Shown here one piece after another: positions 56,351-64,000 of a stretch of 64,000 nucleotides of DNA. The stretch spans positions 2,418,001 to 2,482,000 of the forward strand of contig NZ_JALJWH010000001.1 in the NCBI RefSeq assembly GCF_024168825.1. Reading direction: 5' to 3'. The translations under genes were made by a program, and so were the position numbers. Position 1 is the first letter of the stretch, and each line of letters opens with the position of its first letter. The notes under the pieces were generated by a model, which saw only the letters and a list, made by a program, of their open reading frames with translations, searched no databases and was not told the origin of the DNA. The stretch comes from Paenarthrobacter sp. A20 (GTDB taxonomy: Bacteria; Actinomycetota; Actinomycetes; Actinomycetales; Micrococcaceae).

Positions 56351-58183
56351 TTGGCCCACCTGCTTGGCGGCGAAAACCTCACCGTTTCGTTCGCGACCCG
56401 CACTGTCCTCGACGGCGTCACCCTCGGTTTGGAGGATGGCGACCGTATTGGCATGGTGGGCCGCAACGGCGACGGTAAATCGACCCTCATGCGCCTGCTC
56501 GCTTTGCGCTCGACGCCGGACTCGGGCCGTGTCACCAAACGCGGTGACGTCAACGTCGGCTACCTGGACCAGGGTGACGTGCTCGACGGCGACCTGACGG
56601 TGGGGGCTGCAATCGTCGGTGACCGCGCGGACCACGAATGGGCCGCAAACGCCAAGATCCGCGAAGTGATGGGCGGACTGGTGGGCGACGTCGACTGGCA
56701 CGCCAACGTCCATGCCCTGTCCGGCGGCCAGAAGCGCCGCGTTGCGCTGGCCAAGCTCCTCATCGAGGACCACGACGTCATCATGCTGGACGAACCCACC
56801 AACCACCTCGACGTCGAAGGCGTCGCCTGGCTCGCCCGGCACCTGAAGACACGCTGGCGCGCCAACCAGGGTGCCTTCCTGGTGGTCACCCACGACCGAT
56901 GGTTCCTCGACGAAGTCTGCAACTACACCTGGGAAGTCCACGACGCCATGGTGGACATGTTCGACGGCGGATACGCCGCCTACGTTCTGGCGCGCGCCGA
57001 GCGCGACCGCACGGCCGCCGTCGTCGAAAATAAACGCCAGCAGCTCGTCAAGAAGGAACTTGCCTGGCTGAGGCGCGGCGCCCCCGCCCGAACCGCCAAG
57101 CCGAAATTCCGCATCGAAGCAGCCAACGACCTCATCGCCGACGTGCCCGATCCCCGCGACTCCGTGGCCCTCAGCAAGATGGCCACTGCCCGCTTGGGCA
57201 AGGACGTGCTGGACCTCGAGAACGTGACACTCGACTTCGAGGGTGGCGAGAGCGGCCAGAAGCTGTTCAACAACATCACCCTCCGTCTCGCACCGGGCGA
57301 ACGGCTCGGGCTGGTGGGCGTCAACGGCGCCGGCAAATCCACGCTTCTGAAACTGCTGAACGGCGAAATTCAGCCGACCTCGGGCAAGGTCAAGCGCGGT
57401 AAGACCGTCGTCACCGCCGTGCTGACCCAGGACGTCAAAGAGCTCGACGACGTCTCCGACCTGCGCGTCATCGAGGTCATCGAACGCGAAAAGCGGTCCT
57501 TCAGCGTGGGCGGCAAGGAATTCACTGCCGGCCAGCTGGTTGAACAGCTTGGGTTCACCAAGGAAAAGCAGTGGACGCCGGTCAGCGACCTCTCCGGTGG
57601 CGAGCGACGCCGGCTCCAACTCCTGCGCCTGCTGGTAGGAGAGCCCAACGTACTCATGCTCGACGAACCCACCAACGACCTCGATACCGACACCCTTGCC
57701 GCCGTCGAGGACGTCCTGGACGGTTGGCCCGGGACCCTGGTGGTGGTCAGCCACGACCGCTACCTGCTGGAACGCGTCACCGACAACCAAATGGCGCTGC
57801 TGGGCGACGGGAAACTCCGCGGCTTGCCGGGCGGAGTGGACCAATACCTCGAGCTGCGCGAGGCCGCACTTGCCTCCGGCGCCGTTGGCGGGGGCTCCGG
57901 TGCGCCAACTTCTGCCAGCGGAGCTTCCTCGTCCGCTGCCGCCCCTTCAGGTGCCAGCGAAGCCGAAAAGCGTGAAGCCCGGAAGGACCTCAACAGGGTC
58001 GACCGCCAACTCGGCAAGATCGCGCAGCAGGAAGAGAAGCTCCACACCCAAATGGCGGCGAAATCCGAATCCGGCGACTTCGACGCGCTGGGCGAGCTCA
58101 ACGCCAAGCTTCGGGAGTTGCTTGACGAGAAAGAGGGCCTCGAGCTCGAATGGCTGGAGGCTGCCGAAATCCTCGGCGAGTAG
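56351..58183 (+). CDS. ABC-F family ATP-binding protein (Uup-like)
   Basis: Protein of 610 residues with two ATP-binding domains and no membrane part. Walker A motifs are GRNGDGKST (37-45) and GVNGAGKST; signatures are LSGGQKRR and LSGGERRR. The linker KPKFRIEAANDLIADVP joins them. A C-terminal coiled coil of about 75 residues, rich in Glu and Lys, resembles Uup. ABC-F proteins act on the ribosome; some give antibiotic resistance. TTG start 35 bp after ispE; ribosome site weak. This gene ends the rpfB run. Confidence 0.92.
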   Translation: MAHLLGGENLTVSFATRTVLDGVTLGLEDGDRIGMVGRNGDGKSTLMRLLALRSTPDSGRVTKRGDVNVGYLDQGDVLDGDLTVGAAIVGDRADHEWAANAKIREVMGGLVGDVDWHANVHALSGGQKRRVALAKLLIEDHDVIMLDEPTNHLDVEGVAWLARHLKTRWRANQGAFLVVTHDRWFLDEVCNYTWEVHDAMVDMFDGGYAAYVLARAERDRTAAVVENKRQQLVKKELAWLRRGAPARTAKPKFRIEAANDLIADVPDPRDSVALSKMATARLGKDVLDLENVTLDFEGGESGQKLFNNITLRLAPGERLGLVGVNGAGKSTLLKLLNGEIQPTSGKVKRGKTVVTAVLTQDVKELDDVSDLRVIEVIEREKRSFSVGGKEFTAGQLVEQLGFTKEKQWTPVSDLSGGERRRLQLLRLLVGEPNVLMLDEPTNDLDTDTLAAVEDVLDGWPGTLVVVSHDRYLLERVTDNQMALLGDGKLRGLPGGVDQYLELREAALASGAVGGGSGAPTSASGASSSAAAPSGASEAEKREARKDLNRVDRQLGKIAQQEEKLHTQMAAKSESGDFDALGELNAKLRELLDEKEGLELEWLEAAEILGE

Positions 58184-58226
58184 GGGGCGTAGGCCGACGC
58201 CCCGACCGCCGAAGCGACAACCCCGT

Positions 58227-58300
58227 CTCACCTTTTGCGGTGGTGGGCTGGGCGCTCGCTCATCTTTTGCGGTGGTGGGCTGGGCGCTGTCTCATCTTCT
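58227..58300. repeat. 32-bp tandem repeat, 2.3 copies, downstream of the VOC gene
   Basis: Units begin CTCA(C/T)CTTTTGCGGTGGTGG at 58227 and 58259, with a 10-bp partial copy at 58291. The array lies between the ABC-F and VOC stop codons. Confidence 0.85.
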
Positions 58301-58307
58301 GTCGGTT

Positions 58308-58709
58308 TTAGGCAGCTGGTTCATATCCGATGAGCCAATGCAGGCCGTGGCGGTCCACCACTTGGCCGTCGGATGCACCCCAGGGCTTTGGTGACAGTGG
58401 GTCCAGGATCCGACCGCCGTCGGCGAGTTTGTCGAACCAATGGTGAAGAACGTCGGGTTCTGCCGCTCCCAGCAGTGAGAGCATGGCGCCTTCCATGCGG
58501 ACGGTTTTGTCGCCTGTCGCAGCGTCAGATCCACTCAGTGAGACCACTCCGCTGAGGACGCCATGGGCGATGGCATCGGAGGGGCCATCGGTGCGGCTGA
58601 AGTCCTCAAACGTGTACAAGGAAAGCTCCCCGCCGAAGATCTCCGCGTAGAAGCTGAGGGCTTCACGCGCTGTGCCGGGAAAGGTGACGTAGAGCTGGGG
58701 TGCTGACAT
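58308..58709 (-). CDS. VOC family protein (PhnB/glyoxalase-like)
   Basis: Protein of 133 residues of the PhnB-like subclass: QLYVTFPGTAREALSFYAEIFGGEL at the N-terminus and WGASDGQVVDRHGLHW near the C-terminus, the usual beta-alpha-beta-beta-beta units. Such proteins often lack proven activity. ATG at 58709 has AGGA 7 bp upstream; the GTG two codons earlier is too close. It is bracketed by two different 32-bp tandem repeats, so its transcript ends and promoter region are unusual. Confidence 0.85.
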   Translation of the reverse strand: MSAPQLYVTFPGTAREALSFYAEIFGGELSLYTFEDFSRTDGPSDAIAHGVLSGVVSLSGSDAATGDKTVRMEGAMLSLLGAAEPDVLHHWFDKLADGGRILDPLSPKPWGASDGQVVDRHGLHWLIGYEPAA

Positions 58710-58807
58710 GAGCACATCCTACAAAGCAGACCCTCCGACCTTGCAATGGCGCGTCACCAATCCGGCTTCCCAGGCGAGGAAAGAAGTACCCCGCGTCATG
58801 GGGCTCA

Positions 58808-58945
58808 GGTGAGAGGGGGATGCCCTAAAACCCGCAGGCGGTGAGAGGGGGATGCCCAAAAACCCGCAGGCGGTGAGAGGGGGATGCCCAAAAACCCGCA
58901 GGCGGTGAGAGGGGGATGCCCAAAAACCCGCGGGCGGTGAGAGGG
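58808..58945. repeat. 32-bp tandem repeat, 4.3 copies, upstream of the VOC gene
   Basis: Units beginning GGTGAGAGGGGGATGCCC start at 58808, 58840, 58872 and 58904, with a 10-bp partial copy at 58936. Units 2 and 3 are identical; unit 1 has one base change and unit 4 one. The 32-bp period is not a multiple of three, so it is not coding. Confidence 0.92.
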
Positions 58946-59005
58946 CGTCGAGGCGAGGAACGGGCCAGCACGCGGAGGATGGCTGGTGCAGCGCCGGGAG
59001 GGGAA

Positions 59006-59692
59006 TCAGCCCTCTGAACGCAGTCCGGGCTCCTTCTGCAGCCCGGTCAGGCCGTTCCAGGCCAGGTTCACCAGGTGCGCGGCGACGGCCCGCTTGTCCG
59101 GTGTGCGGCTGTCGAGCCACCACTGGCCGGTCATCGCCACCATGCCGACCAGCATCTGTGCGTACATGGCGCCGTCGGCTGCACTGAAACCCCGTCGTGC
59201 GAATTCATCGGAGAGCAGGTGTTCCACCCGGGCTGTTACGTGGGAGAGCAACGTGGAGAAGGCGCCCTCGGGTTGGGAGGGCGGGGCGTCGCGCATGAGG
59301 ATCCGGAAGCCGTCGGTGCGGTCTTCGATGTAGCCAAGGAGGGCCAGTGCTGCGCGTTCAACCAGGACCCGGGGCTTGGCTTCGGTGCTGAGGGCCTCGG
59401 TGATGGAGTCCAGCAGAATCCGGAATTCTGTCTCCACGACCCGCCGGTACAAGCCTTCCTTGGAGCCGAAGTGCTCGTAGATGACGGGCTTGGAAACGCC
59501 AGCGTTGGCAGCGATTTCCTCGATGGTGGTGCCGTCCAGGCCACGGGCTGCGAAGAGGGCGCGGCCGATGCCGATGAGCTGGGATTTGCGCTGCTGGCCG
59601 GTCATCCTGACACGGACTGCGGGACCGGTGGCACCATGCTCCAGGGGTTCGGCGGTGTCCGCGGGACGGGGAAGTTCAGTGCGCTTGCTCAC
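59006..59692 (-). CDS. TetR/AcrR family transcriptional regulator
   Basis: Protein of 228 residues. A polar N-terminal tail of about 30 residues precedes the helix-turn-helix GLDGTTIEEIAANAGVSKPV and IYEHFGSKEGLY. The C-terminal part is an all-helical ligand domain. Its target is unknown: no efflux gene is adjacent; the VOC gene 300 bp downstream is in the same direction. GTG at 59692 was chosen; the methionine about 30 codons later is an alternative. Ribosome site weak. Confidence 0.83.
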   Translation of the reverse strand: MSKRTELPRPADTAEPLEHGATGPAVRVRMTGQQRKSQLIGIGRALFAARGLDGTTIEEIAANAGVSKPVIYEHFGSKEGLYRRVVETEFRILLDSITEALSTEAKPRVLVERAALALLGYIEDRTDGFRILMRDAPPSQPEGAFSTLLSHVTARVEHLLSDEFARRGFSAADGAMYAQMLVGMVAMTGQWWLDSRTPDKRAVAAHLVNLAWNGLTGLQKEPGLRSEG

Positions 59693-59893
59693 GTGACCAT
59701 CATGCCTTACCGGCCCGCCGCCCCCGGTGGAAACAGGGTCACGGAGGGGTCCCGGAGTGCGCCAGTGAATGGGTGGCGGGCGGTCAAGTCGCGAAGCACG
59801 CAATGGTCATGGCAAACTAGATTCTTGTGTGTGCATCCCGGTAGCCCGGGAAACCGTCAGACCCTGCGGTCTGGTGGTGTGAATCATGCACGG

Positions 59894-59965
59894 TCCGCTC
59901 TGGTGTAATGGCAGCACCCCGGCCTTTGGAGCCGTGGAGTATAGGTTCGAATCCTATGGGCGGAA
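59894..59965 (+). tRNA. tRNA-Gln (anticodon TTG)
   Basis: 72-nt cloverleaf: acceptor arm TCCGCTC pairing with GGGCGGA, D-arm with TGGTGTAATGGCAGCA, anticodon loop CTTTGGA with TTG at 59926-59928, and T-arm AGGTTCGAATCCT. No CCA is encoded. The first anticodon-stem pair is C-T, a mismatch. It lies 120 bp before glmU; the 393-bp gap between the TetR and glmU genes holds this tRNA and otherwise nothing recognisable. Confidence 0.95.
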
Positions 59966-60085
59966 CGGTCGGAAAATGCGCTCCTCTCTGTACCTGGAAC
60001 GGCTCAAACGGTGCCTGGGTCCATTGGGATGGCAGCATTCCGAAGCCGGGTTACCCGGGACATACCGAGCAAGGAGAGCCAGTAC

Positions 60086-61579
60086 GTGAGCCCCGAATCC
60101 ACCGGTCCCGCAGCCGTCATAGTTTTGGCCGCAGGCGCTGGAACGCGCATGAAGTCCCGGACCCCCAAGATTCTCCACGAAATTGGCGGACGTTCCATGG
60201 TGGGCCACGCTCTCCTGGCAGCCCGTTCCATCACTCCACTGAAGCTGGCACTTGTTGTCCGCCACGAGCGTGACCGCGTGGCTGAGCACGTCACCACGCT
60301 GGATCCCGCCGCGCTGATTGTCGACCAGGACGATGTTCCCGGCACAGGGCGCGCGGTTGAGGTTGCCCTCAAGGCCCTCGACGCCGCGGCTGAACTTACC
60401 GGCACCGTGGTTGTCACGTACGGCGATGTCCCCCTGCTGACCGGCGAACTGCTCGCAGAGCTCGTAACCACCCATGAGGCTGAGGGTAATGCCGTCACCG
60501 TCCTCACCGCAGTACTGGATGACGCCACCGGTTATGGGCGGATCCTTCGCGCGGAAGACGGCACCGTCACGGGCATCCGCGAACACAAAGACGCAAGCGA
60601 GACTGAGCGCAGCATCCGCGAGGTCAACTCCGGCATCTACGCCTTCGACGCCGCGGTCTTGCGTACGGCACTCTCGAAGGTCACCACGGACAACGCCCAG
60701 GGCGAGATGTACCTGACGGACGTCCTCGGGTTGGCGCGCGACGCCGGCGGCCGGGTTGCCGCCGTCGTCACCGAAGACCGCTGGCAGGTTGAGGGTGCCA
60801 ACGACCGCATCCAGTTGTCGGCGCTTGGCGCCGAGCACAACCGACGCATCATCGAGTCCTGGATGCGCGCAGGCGTGACCGTGGTGGATCCCACCACCAC
60901 CTGGATCGACTCCACCGTGACGCTCGACGAAGACGTCCGCTTGCTGCCCAACACCCAACTGCACGGTTCCACCACTGTGGCGAGGGACGCCGTCGTGGGT
61001 CCTGACACGACGCTGACGGACGTCAACGTAGGCGAGGGCGCGAAGGTGACCCGGACGCACGGATCGGGTTCCACGATTGGTGCCAAAGCGAGCGTCGGAC
61101 CGTTCACGTACCTCCGCCCCGGCACGGTGCTGGGGGAGACCGGCAAGATCGGTGCATTCTACGAAACCAAGAACGTGACCATCGGCCGCGGCTCGAAACT
61201 GTCCCACCTGGGCTACGCGGGCGACGCCGAAATCGGCGAAGACACCAACATCGGTTGCGGCAACATCACTGCCAACTACGACGGCGAGAAGAAGCACCGC
61301 ACGGTGATCGGCTCGGGCGTGCGCACCGGTTCCAACACGGTCTTCGTGGCTCCCGTGTCCGTCGGCGATGGCGCCTACAGCGGCGCAGGAGCCATCATCC
61401 GCAAGGACGTTCCCGCAGGTGCGCTCGCCCTCAGCCTGGCCGCACAGCGGAACGCCGAAGGTTGGGTCATAGCCAACCGCCCGGGCACAGCCTCTGCCAA
61501 TCTGGCCGAAGCCGCCCAGGAACTGGCCTCCGCCTCCACATCCTCACAATCCCCGGCAACCATAGAAGAGGGCAAATAG
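60086..61579 (+). CDS. glmU: Bifunctional UDP-GlcNAc pyrophosphorylase / GlcN-1-P N-acetyltransferase
   Basis: Enzyme of 497 residues that acetylates glucosamine 1-phosphate and then makes UDP-GlcNAc, the precursor of peptidoglycan and of mycothiol. The uridylyltransferase domain (about 1-235) has LAAGAGTRMKS near residue 14; the left-handed beta-helix acetyltransferase domain (about 255-460) has YLRPGTVLGE, GYAGDAEIGE and GCGNITANYDG. The last 35 residues are low-complexity. GTG at 60086 has AAGGAG 9 bp upstream. prs follows 2 bp after. Confidence 0.95.
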   Translation: MSPESTGPAAVIVLAAGAGTRMKSRTPKILHEIGGRSMVGHALLAARSITPLKLALVVRHERDRVAEHVTTLDPAALIVDQDDVPGTGRAVEVALKALDAAAELTGTVVVTYGDVPLLTGELLAELVTTHEAEGNAVTVLTAVLDDATGYGRILRAEDGTVTGIREHKDASETERSIREVNSGIYAFDAAVLRTALSKVTTDNAQGEMYLTDVLGLARDAGGRVAAVVTEDRWQVEGANDRIQLSALGAEHNRRIIESWMRAGVTVVDPTTTWIDSTVTLDEDVRLLPNTQLHGSTTVARDAVVGPDTTLTDVNVGEGAKVTRTHGSGSTIGAKASVGPFTYLRPGTVLGETGKIGAFYETKNVTIGRGSKLSHLGYAGDAEIGEDTNIGCGNITANYDGEKKHRTVIGSGVRTGSNTVFVAPVSVGDGAYSGAGAIIRKDVPAGALALSLAAQRNAEGWVIANRPGTASANLAEAAQELASASTSSQSPATIEEGK

Positions 61580-61581
61580 GC

Positions 61582-62562
61582 ATGAGCGAAATTACCGCAC
61601 ACGGAGAGAAGAAGTTGATTCTCGCCGCCGGAAGGGCGCATCCGGAGCTGGCGCAGGAAATCGCGAAGGAGCTGGAGACCGAGCTCCTGCCCATCGACGC
61701 CTACGACTTCGCCAATGGGGAAATCTACGTCCGTTCGGCCGAGAGCGTGCGAGGCACTGATGCCTTCGTCATCCAGGCCCACCCGGCCCCGCTGAACAAC
61801 TGGCTCATGGAGCAGTTGATCATGATCGATTCCCTCAAGCGCGCCTCGGCCAAGAGGATCACGGTTGTTTCGCCGTTCTACCCGTACTCCCGCCAGGACA
61901 AGAAGGGCCGCGGCCGCGAGCCCATCTCCGCCCGCCTGGTCGCCGACCTCTACAAGACTGCCGGCGCGGACCGCATCATGTCCGTGGACCTGCACACCTC
62001 GCAGATCCAGGGCTTCTTCGACGGCCCCGTTGACCACCTGATGGCCATCCCGCTGCTGGCTGACTACATCCGCACCAAGGTCGAGGCCGACAACATCACT
62101 GTTGTTTCCCCGGACACCGGACGTGTCCGCGTTGCCGAGCAGTGGGCCGAGCGCCTGGGCGGTGCCCCGCTGGCGTTCGTGCACAAGAGCCGCGACCTCA
62201 CGGTTCCCAACCAGGCCGTCTCCAAGACGGTTGTTGGCCAGGTTGAAGGCCGCACCTGCGTTCTGATCGACGACATGATCGACACTGGTGGAACCATCTC
62301 CGGCGCTGTCCAGGTCCTGAAGAACGCCGGTGCCAAGGACGTCATCATCGCCTGCACGCACGCTGTCTTCTCCGACCCCGCCGCGCAGCGCCTGGCCGAT
62401 TCCGGCGCCCGCGAAGTGGTGGTCACCAACACGCTGCCCATCCCGGCTGAGAAGCGCTTCCCGTCACTGACGGTGTTGTCGATCGCACCGCTGATTGCAC
62501 GCGCCATCCGTGAAGTGTTCGACGACGGTTCGGTCACCAGCCTGTTCGACGGCAAGGCATAA
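61582..62562 (+). CDS. prs: Ribose-phosphate pyrophosphokinase
   Basis: Class I PRPP synthase of 326 residues that transfers pyrophosphate from ATP to ribose 5-phosphate, feeding nucleotides, His, Trp and cell-wall arabinose precursors. Landmarks are FANGEIYVR, YPYSRQDKKGRGREPISA, DLHTSQIQGFFD and the PRPP loop LIDDMIDTGGTI. ATG at 61582 is 2 bp after glmU; the open frame upstream lies inside glmU. The glmU-prs pair is conserved in actinobacteria. Confidence 0.96.
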   Translation: MSEITAHGEKKLILAAGRAHPELAQEIAKELETELLPIDAYDFANGEIYVRSAESVRGTDAFVIQAHPAPLNNWLMEQLIMIDSLKRASAKRITVVSPFYPYSRQDKKGRGREPISARLVADLYKTAGADRIMSVDLHTSQIQGFFDGPVDHLMAIPLLADYIRTKVEADNITVVSPDTGRVRVAEQWAERLGGAPLAFVHKSRDLTVPNQAVSKTVVGQVEGRTCVLIDDMIDTGGTISGAVQVLKNAGAKDVIIACTHAVFSDPAAQRLADSGAREVVVTNTLPIPAEKRFPSLTVLSIAPLIARAIREVFDDGSVTSLFDGKA

Positions 62563-62583
62563 CGCCGGACTGCTGAAAGTACG

Positions 62584-62624
62584 AGGGCCACCTGCCGCCT
62601 CACGGCGTCGGGTGGCCCTTTTCT
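62584..62624 (+). terminator. Rho-independent terminator after prs
   Basis: AGGGCCACC and GGTGGCCCT are exact 9-bp arms with an inner GCCG/CGGC stem, followed by TTTTCTTT. Confidence 0.88.
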
Positions 62625-62881
62625 TTGCCCGTTTTCAGTTCCGACGCGTTCCGCTGCTAAACTCTTGGGGATACCTTGGCGAGGGAGAGCACATCCGGTC
62701 CGCGTTTGATGGACCAGGGTTGCGGGTCTCCGTTATCGACTGGGTCTGCATCTCCTTCAACACAGGCGGAACGGCTGCTCGGCGGCCGCCCTCAGCCGGG
62801 CGTAGAAGGTCTCCAGACCTCCGCCCTTGCTGATAGACCAGCCCGGATATTTTCGGGCGCCACAGTAATCAAGGAGTACAC
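62625..62881 (+). other. Leader region of rplY
   Basis: 257 bp without a gene, between the prs terminator and rplY. It holds a hairpin at 62798-62826 (GGGCG and CGCCC outside, AGGTCT and AGACCT inside) and an AAGGAG ribosome site at 62872-62877. An autoregulatory leader for the ribosomal protein is possible, but I recognise no known motif. Confidence 0.4.
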
Positions 62882-63454
62882 ATGTCTGAGCAGAAGCTCA
62901 CCGCAGAACTGCGCACCGAATTCGGCAAGGGTTTCGCCCGCCGTGCACGCATGGCCGGCCAGATCCCGGCTGTTATCTACGGCCACGGCGCAGAGCCGAT
63001 CCACATCAACCTGCCGGGCCGCGCCACCACGCTGGCAGTCCGCGTTTCCAACGCCCTCCTGGCGATCGACGTCGACGGCGAGCAGCACCTGACGCTCGTC
63101 AAGGACATCCAGCGCGATCCCGTAAAGCAGATCATCGAGCACGTTGACCTCCAGACCGTGAAGGCCGGCGAGAAGGTTACCGTCGACATCGCAATCCACG
63201 TTTCCGGTGAAGTTGCTCCGGGTGCTGTTGCCAGCCTCGAAGCCACCACGGTTTCCCTCGAAGCCGAGGCAACCCACGTTCCCACCGCCGTCGAGGTCAG
63301 CATCGAAGGCCTCAAGGCCGGCGAGAGCATCCACGCTTCGGACCTCGTCCTGCCGAAGGGTTCCACCCTGCTCACCGAAGGTGACACCCTGGTGGTCCGC
63401 ATCGCTGAGACCGCTTCCGAAGCTGAAGAAGAAGCAGCACCGGCTGCCGAGTAG
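62882..63454 (+). CDS. rplY: 50S ribosomal protein L25/general stress protein Ctc
   Basis: Protein of 190 residues of the long CTC form. The N-terminal domain (1-90) binds 5S rRNA, with RTEFGKGFARRARMAGQIPA and VIYGHGAEP; the C-terminal beta domain (95-178) follows, with the motif KGEVPLVF-like stretch replaced by VDIAIHVSGEVAPG. An acidic Ala/Glu tail ends the protein. ATG with AAGGAG upstream. pth follows, as in M. tuberculosis (Rv1015c-Rv1014c). Confidence 0.95.
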   Translation: MSEQKLTAELRTEFGKGFARRARMAGQIPAVIYGHGAEPIHINLPGRATTLAVRVSNALLAIDVDGEQHLTLVKDIQRDPVKQIIEHVDLQTVKAGEKVTVDIAIHVSGEVAPGAVASLEATTVSLEAEATHVPTAVEVSIEGLKAGESIHASDLVLPKGSTLLTEGDTLVVRIAETASEAEEEAAPAAE

Positions 63455-63484
63455 TCTTCTGACTGCTTGAGGCTTATGCCGTGG

Positions 63485-63525
63485 AGTGGCCGGGTACCTT
63501 CGGGTCCCGGCCACTTTCTTTTGGC
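63485..63525 (+). terminator. Terminator after rplY
   Basis: AGTGGCCGGG and CCCGGCCACT are exact 10-bp arms 31 bp after the rplY stop, followed by TTCTTTTGG. It separates rplY from pth. Confidence 0.85.
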
Positions 63526-63610
63526 CCTTGCCGGTAGTCCCTGGCTGGCCGCCTGTCCTGGCTGGCAACCTGTCCCCGCTGATAAAACCAACGTTCCCTA
63601 GGATGAGACC

Positions 63611-64000
63611 ATGAGTGACACCTGGCTGATTGTCGGCCTCGGCAACCCCGGCAGTGAGTACAGCAACAACCGGCATAACGTGGGCCAGATGGTGCTGGAT
63701 GAGCTCGCGTCCCGCATGGGTGGGAAGTTCAAGGTCCATAAGGCCCGCGCCCAGGTGGTGGAGGGCCGGCTGGGCATCGGTGGCCCTCGCGTGGTCCTGG
63801 CCAAGCCCATGACGTATATGAACACGTCCGGGGGACCCGTAGCGGGGCTGTGCAACTTCTTCGACATCGCACCGGACCACGTCATAGCGGTCCACGATGA
63901 AATCGACATCCCTTTTAACACAGTCAAGCTAAAACTGGGCGGCGGTGAGGGCGGGCACAACGGCCTGCGGGACATCTCAAAAGCACTCGCCACCAAGGAT
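63611..64000 (+). CDS. pth: Peptidyl-tRNA hydrolase, 5' part (cut by window edge)
   Basis: 130 codons are visible, open to the window end. Pth recycles tRNA from prematurely released peptidyl-tRNA. GLGNPG is at residues 9-14, catalytic H22 in NNRHNVG, then [18 protein letters not shown] and [10 protein letters not shown] follow. About 60 further residues are expected. ATG at 63611. Confidence 0.94.
   Translation, partial: MSDTWLIVGLGNPGSEYSNNRHNVGQMVLDELASRMGGKFKVHKARAQVVEGRLGIGGPRVVLAKPMTYMNTSGGPVAGLCNFFDIAPDHVIAVHDEIDIPFNTVKLKLGGGEGGHNGLRDISKALATKD

Noticed and set aside
56312..57844. 510-residue minus-strand open frame
   Set aside because: Antisense to the ABC-F gene, whose Walker motifs are intact.
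58808..58945. CRISPR array
   Set aside because: Repeats are directly adjacent without unique spacers, and no cas gene is present.

Overview
The window is a stretch of the conserved core chromosome of a high-GC actinobacterium, most likely Arthrobacter or Paenarthrobacter (Micrococcaceae). The support is the mycothiol amidase gene mca, a WhiB regulator, an RpfB resuscitation factor, actinobacteria-specific DUF families (DUF4307, DUF4245, DUF3499, DUF5719, TIGR03089), many GTG starts, and gene order resembling parts of the Mycobacterium tuberculosis genome. I see no transposase, integrase, phage gene, CRISPR array or restriction system.

Region 1 (1-17900) matches the order of the mycobacterial Rv1080c-Rv1100 segment: greA, DUF4307, mca, hemolysin-III/PAQR protein, short-chain cis-prenyltransferase, PIN-PhoH, fumarase, DUF4245 and glpX. 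It is preceded by an AI-2E exporter fragment, ilvA and a rhomboid protease. Interspersed are a GNAT acetyltransferase, a lone A24 prepilin peptidase, a Nudix hydrolase, a TetR/DHA2-efflux pair and a beta-carbonic anhydrase.

Region 2 (18100-34200) resembles the mycobacterial Rv3248-Rv3277 segment. A minus-strand run purK-purE-LCP-manA-femX-like is followed by GtrA, TIGR03089, WhiB, a very large glycosyltransferase/membrane protein overlapping a DUF5719 gene, a degenerate zincin-like gene, DUF3499, a Trm112-like protein and ahcY.

Region 3 (34200-52000) carries envelope functions: an L,D-transpeptidase, a Cys-rich pentapeptide-repeat protein, a divergent RDD/SpoIIM pair, a DUF1461 membrane protein, an acyl-CoA ligase/protein mannosyltransferase pair, rsmI, an aldehyde dehydrogenase and a MoxR-DUF58-transglutaminase operon.

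Region 4 (52000-64000) corresponds to mycobacterial Rv1008-Rv1018: tatD, rpfB, ksgA, ispE, an ABC-F ATPase, tRNA-Gln, glmU, prs, rplY and the start of pth.

Functionally the window is dominated by cell-envelope construction (isoprenoid carriers, UDP-GlcNAc, mannose, cross-linking, LCP attachment, Rpf remodelling) together with housekeeping metabolism and translation. The least explained features are non-coding: a near-perfect 66-bp palindrome, several intergenic minisatellites (two different 32-bp families flank one VOC gene, and a CTAGG motif recurs every 20-22 bp), palindromes over regulator promoters, and one small gene interrupted by a single TAG codon. I did not find a convincing new defence or metabolic system.
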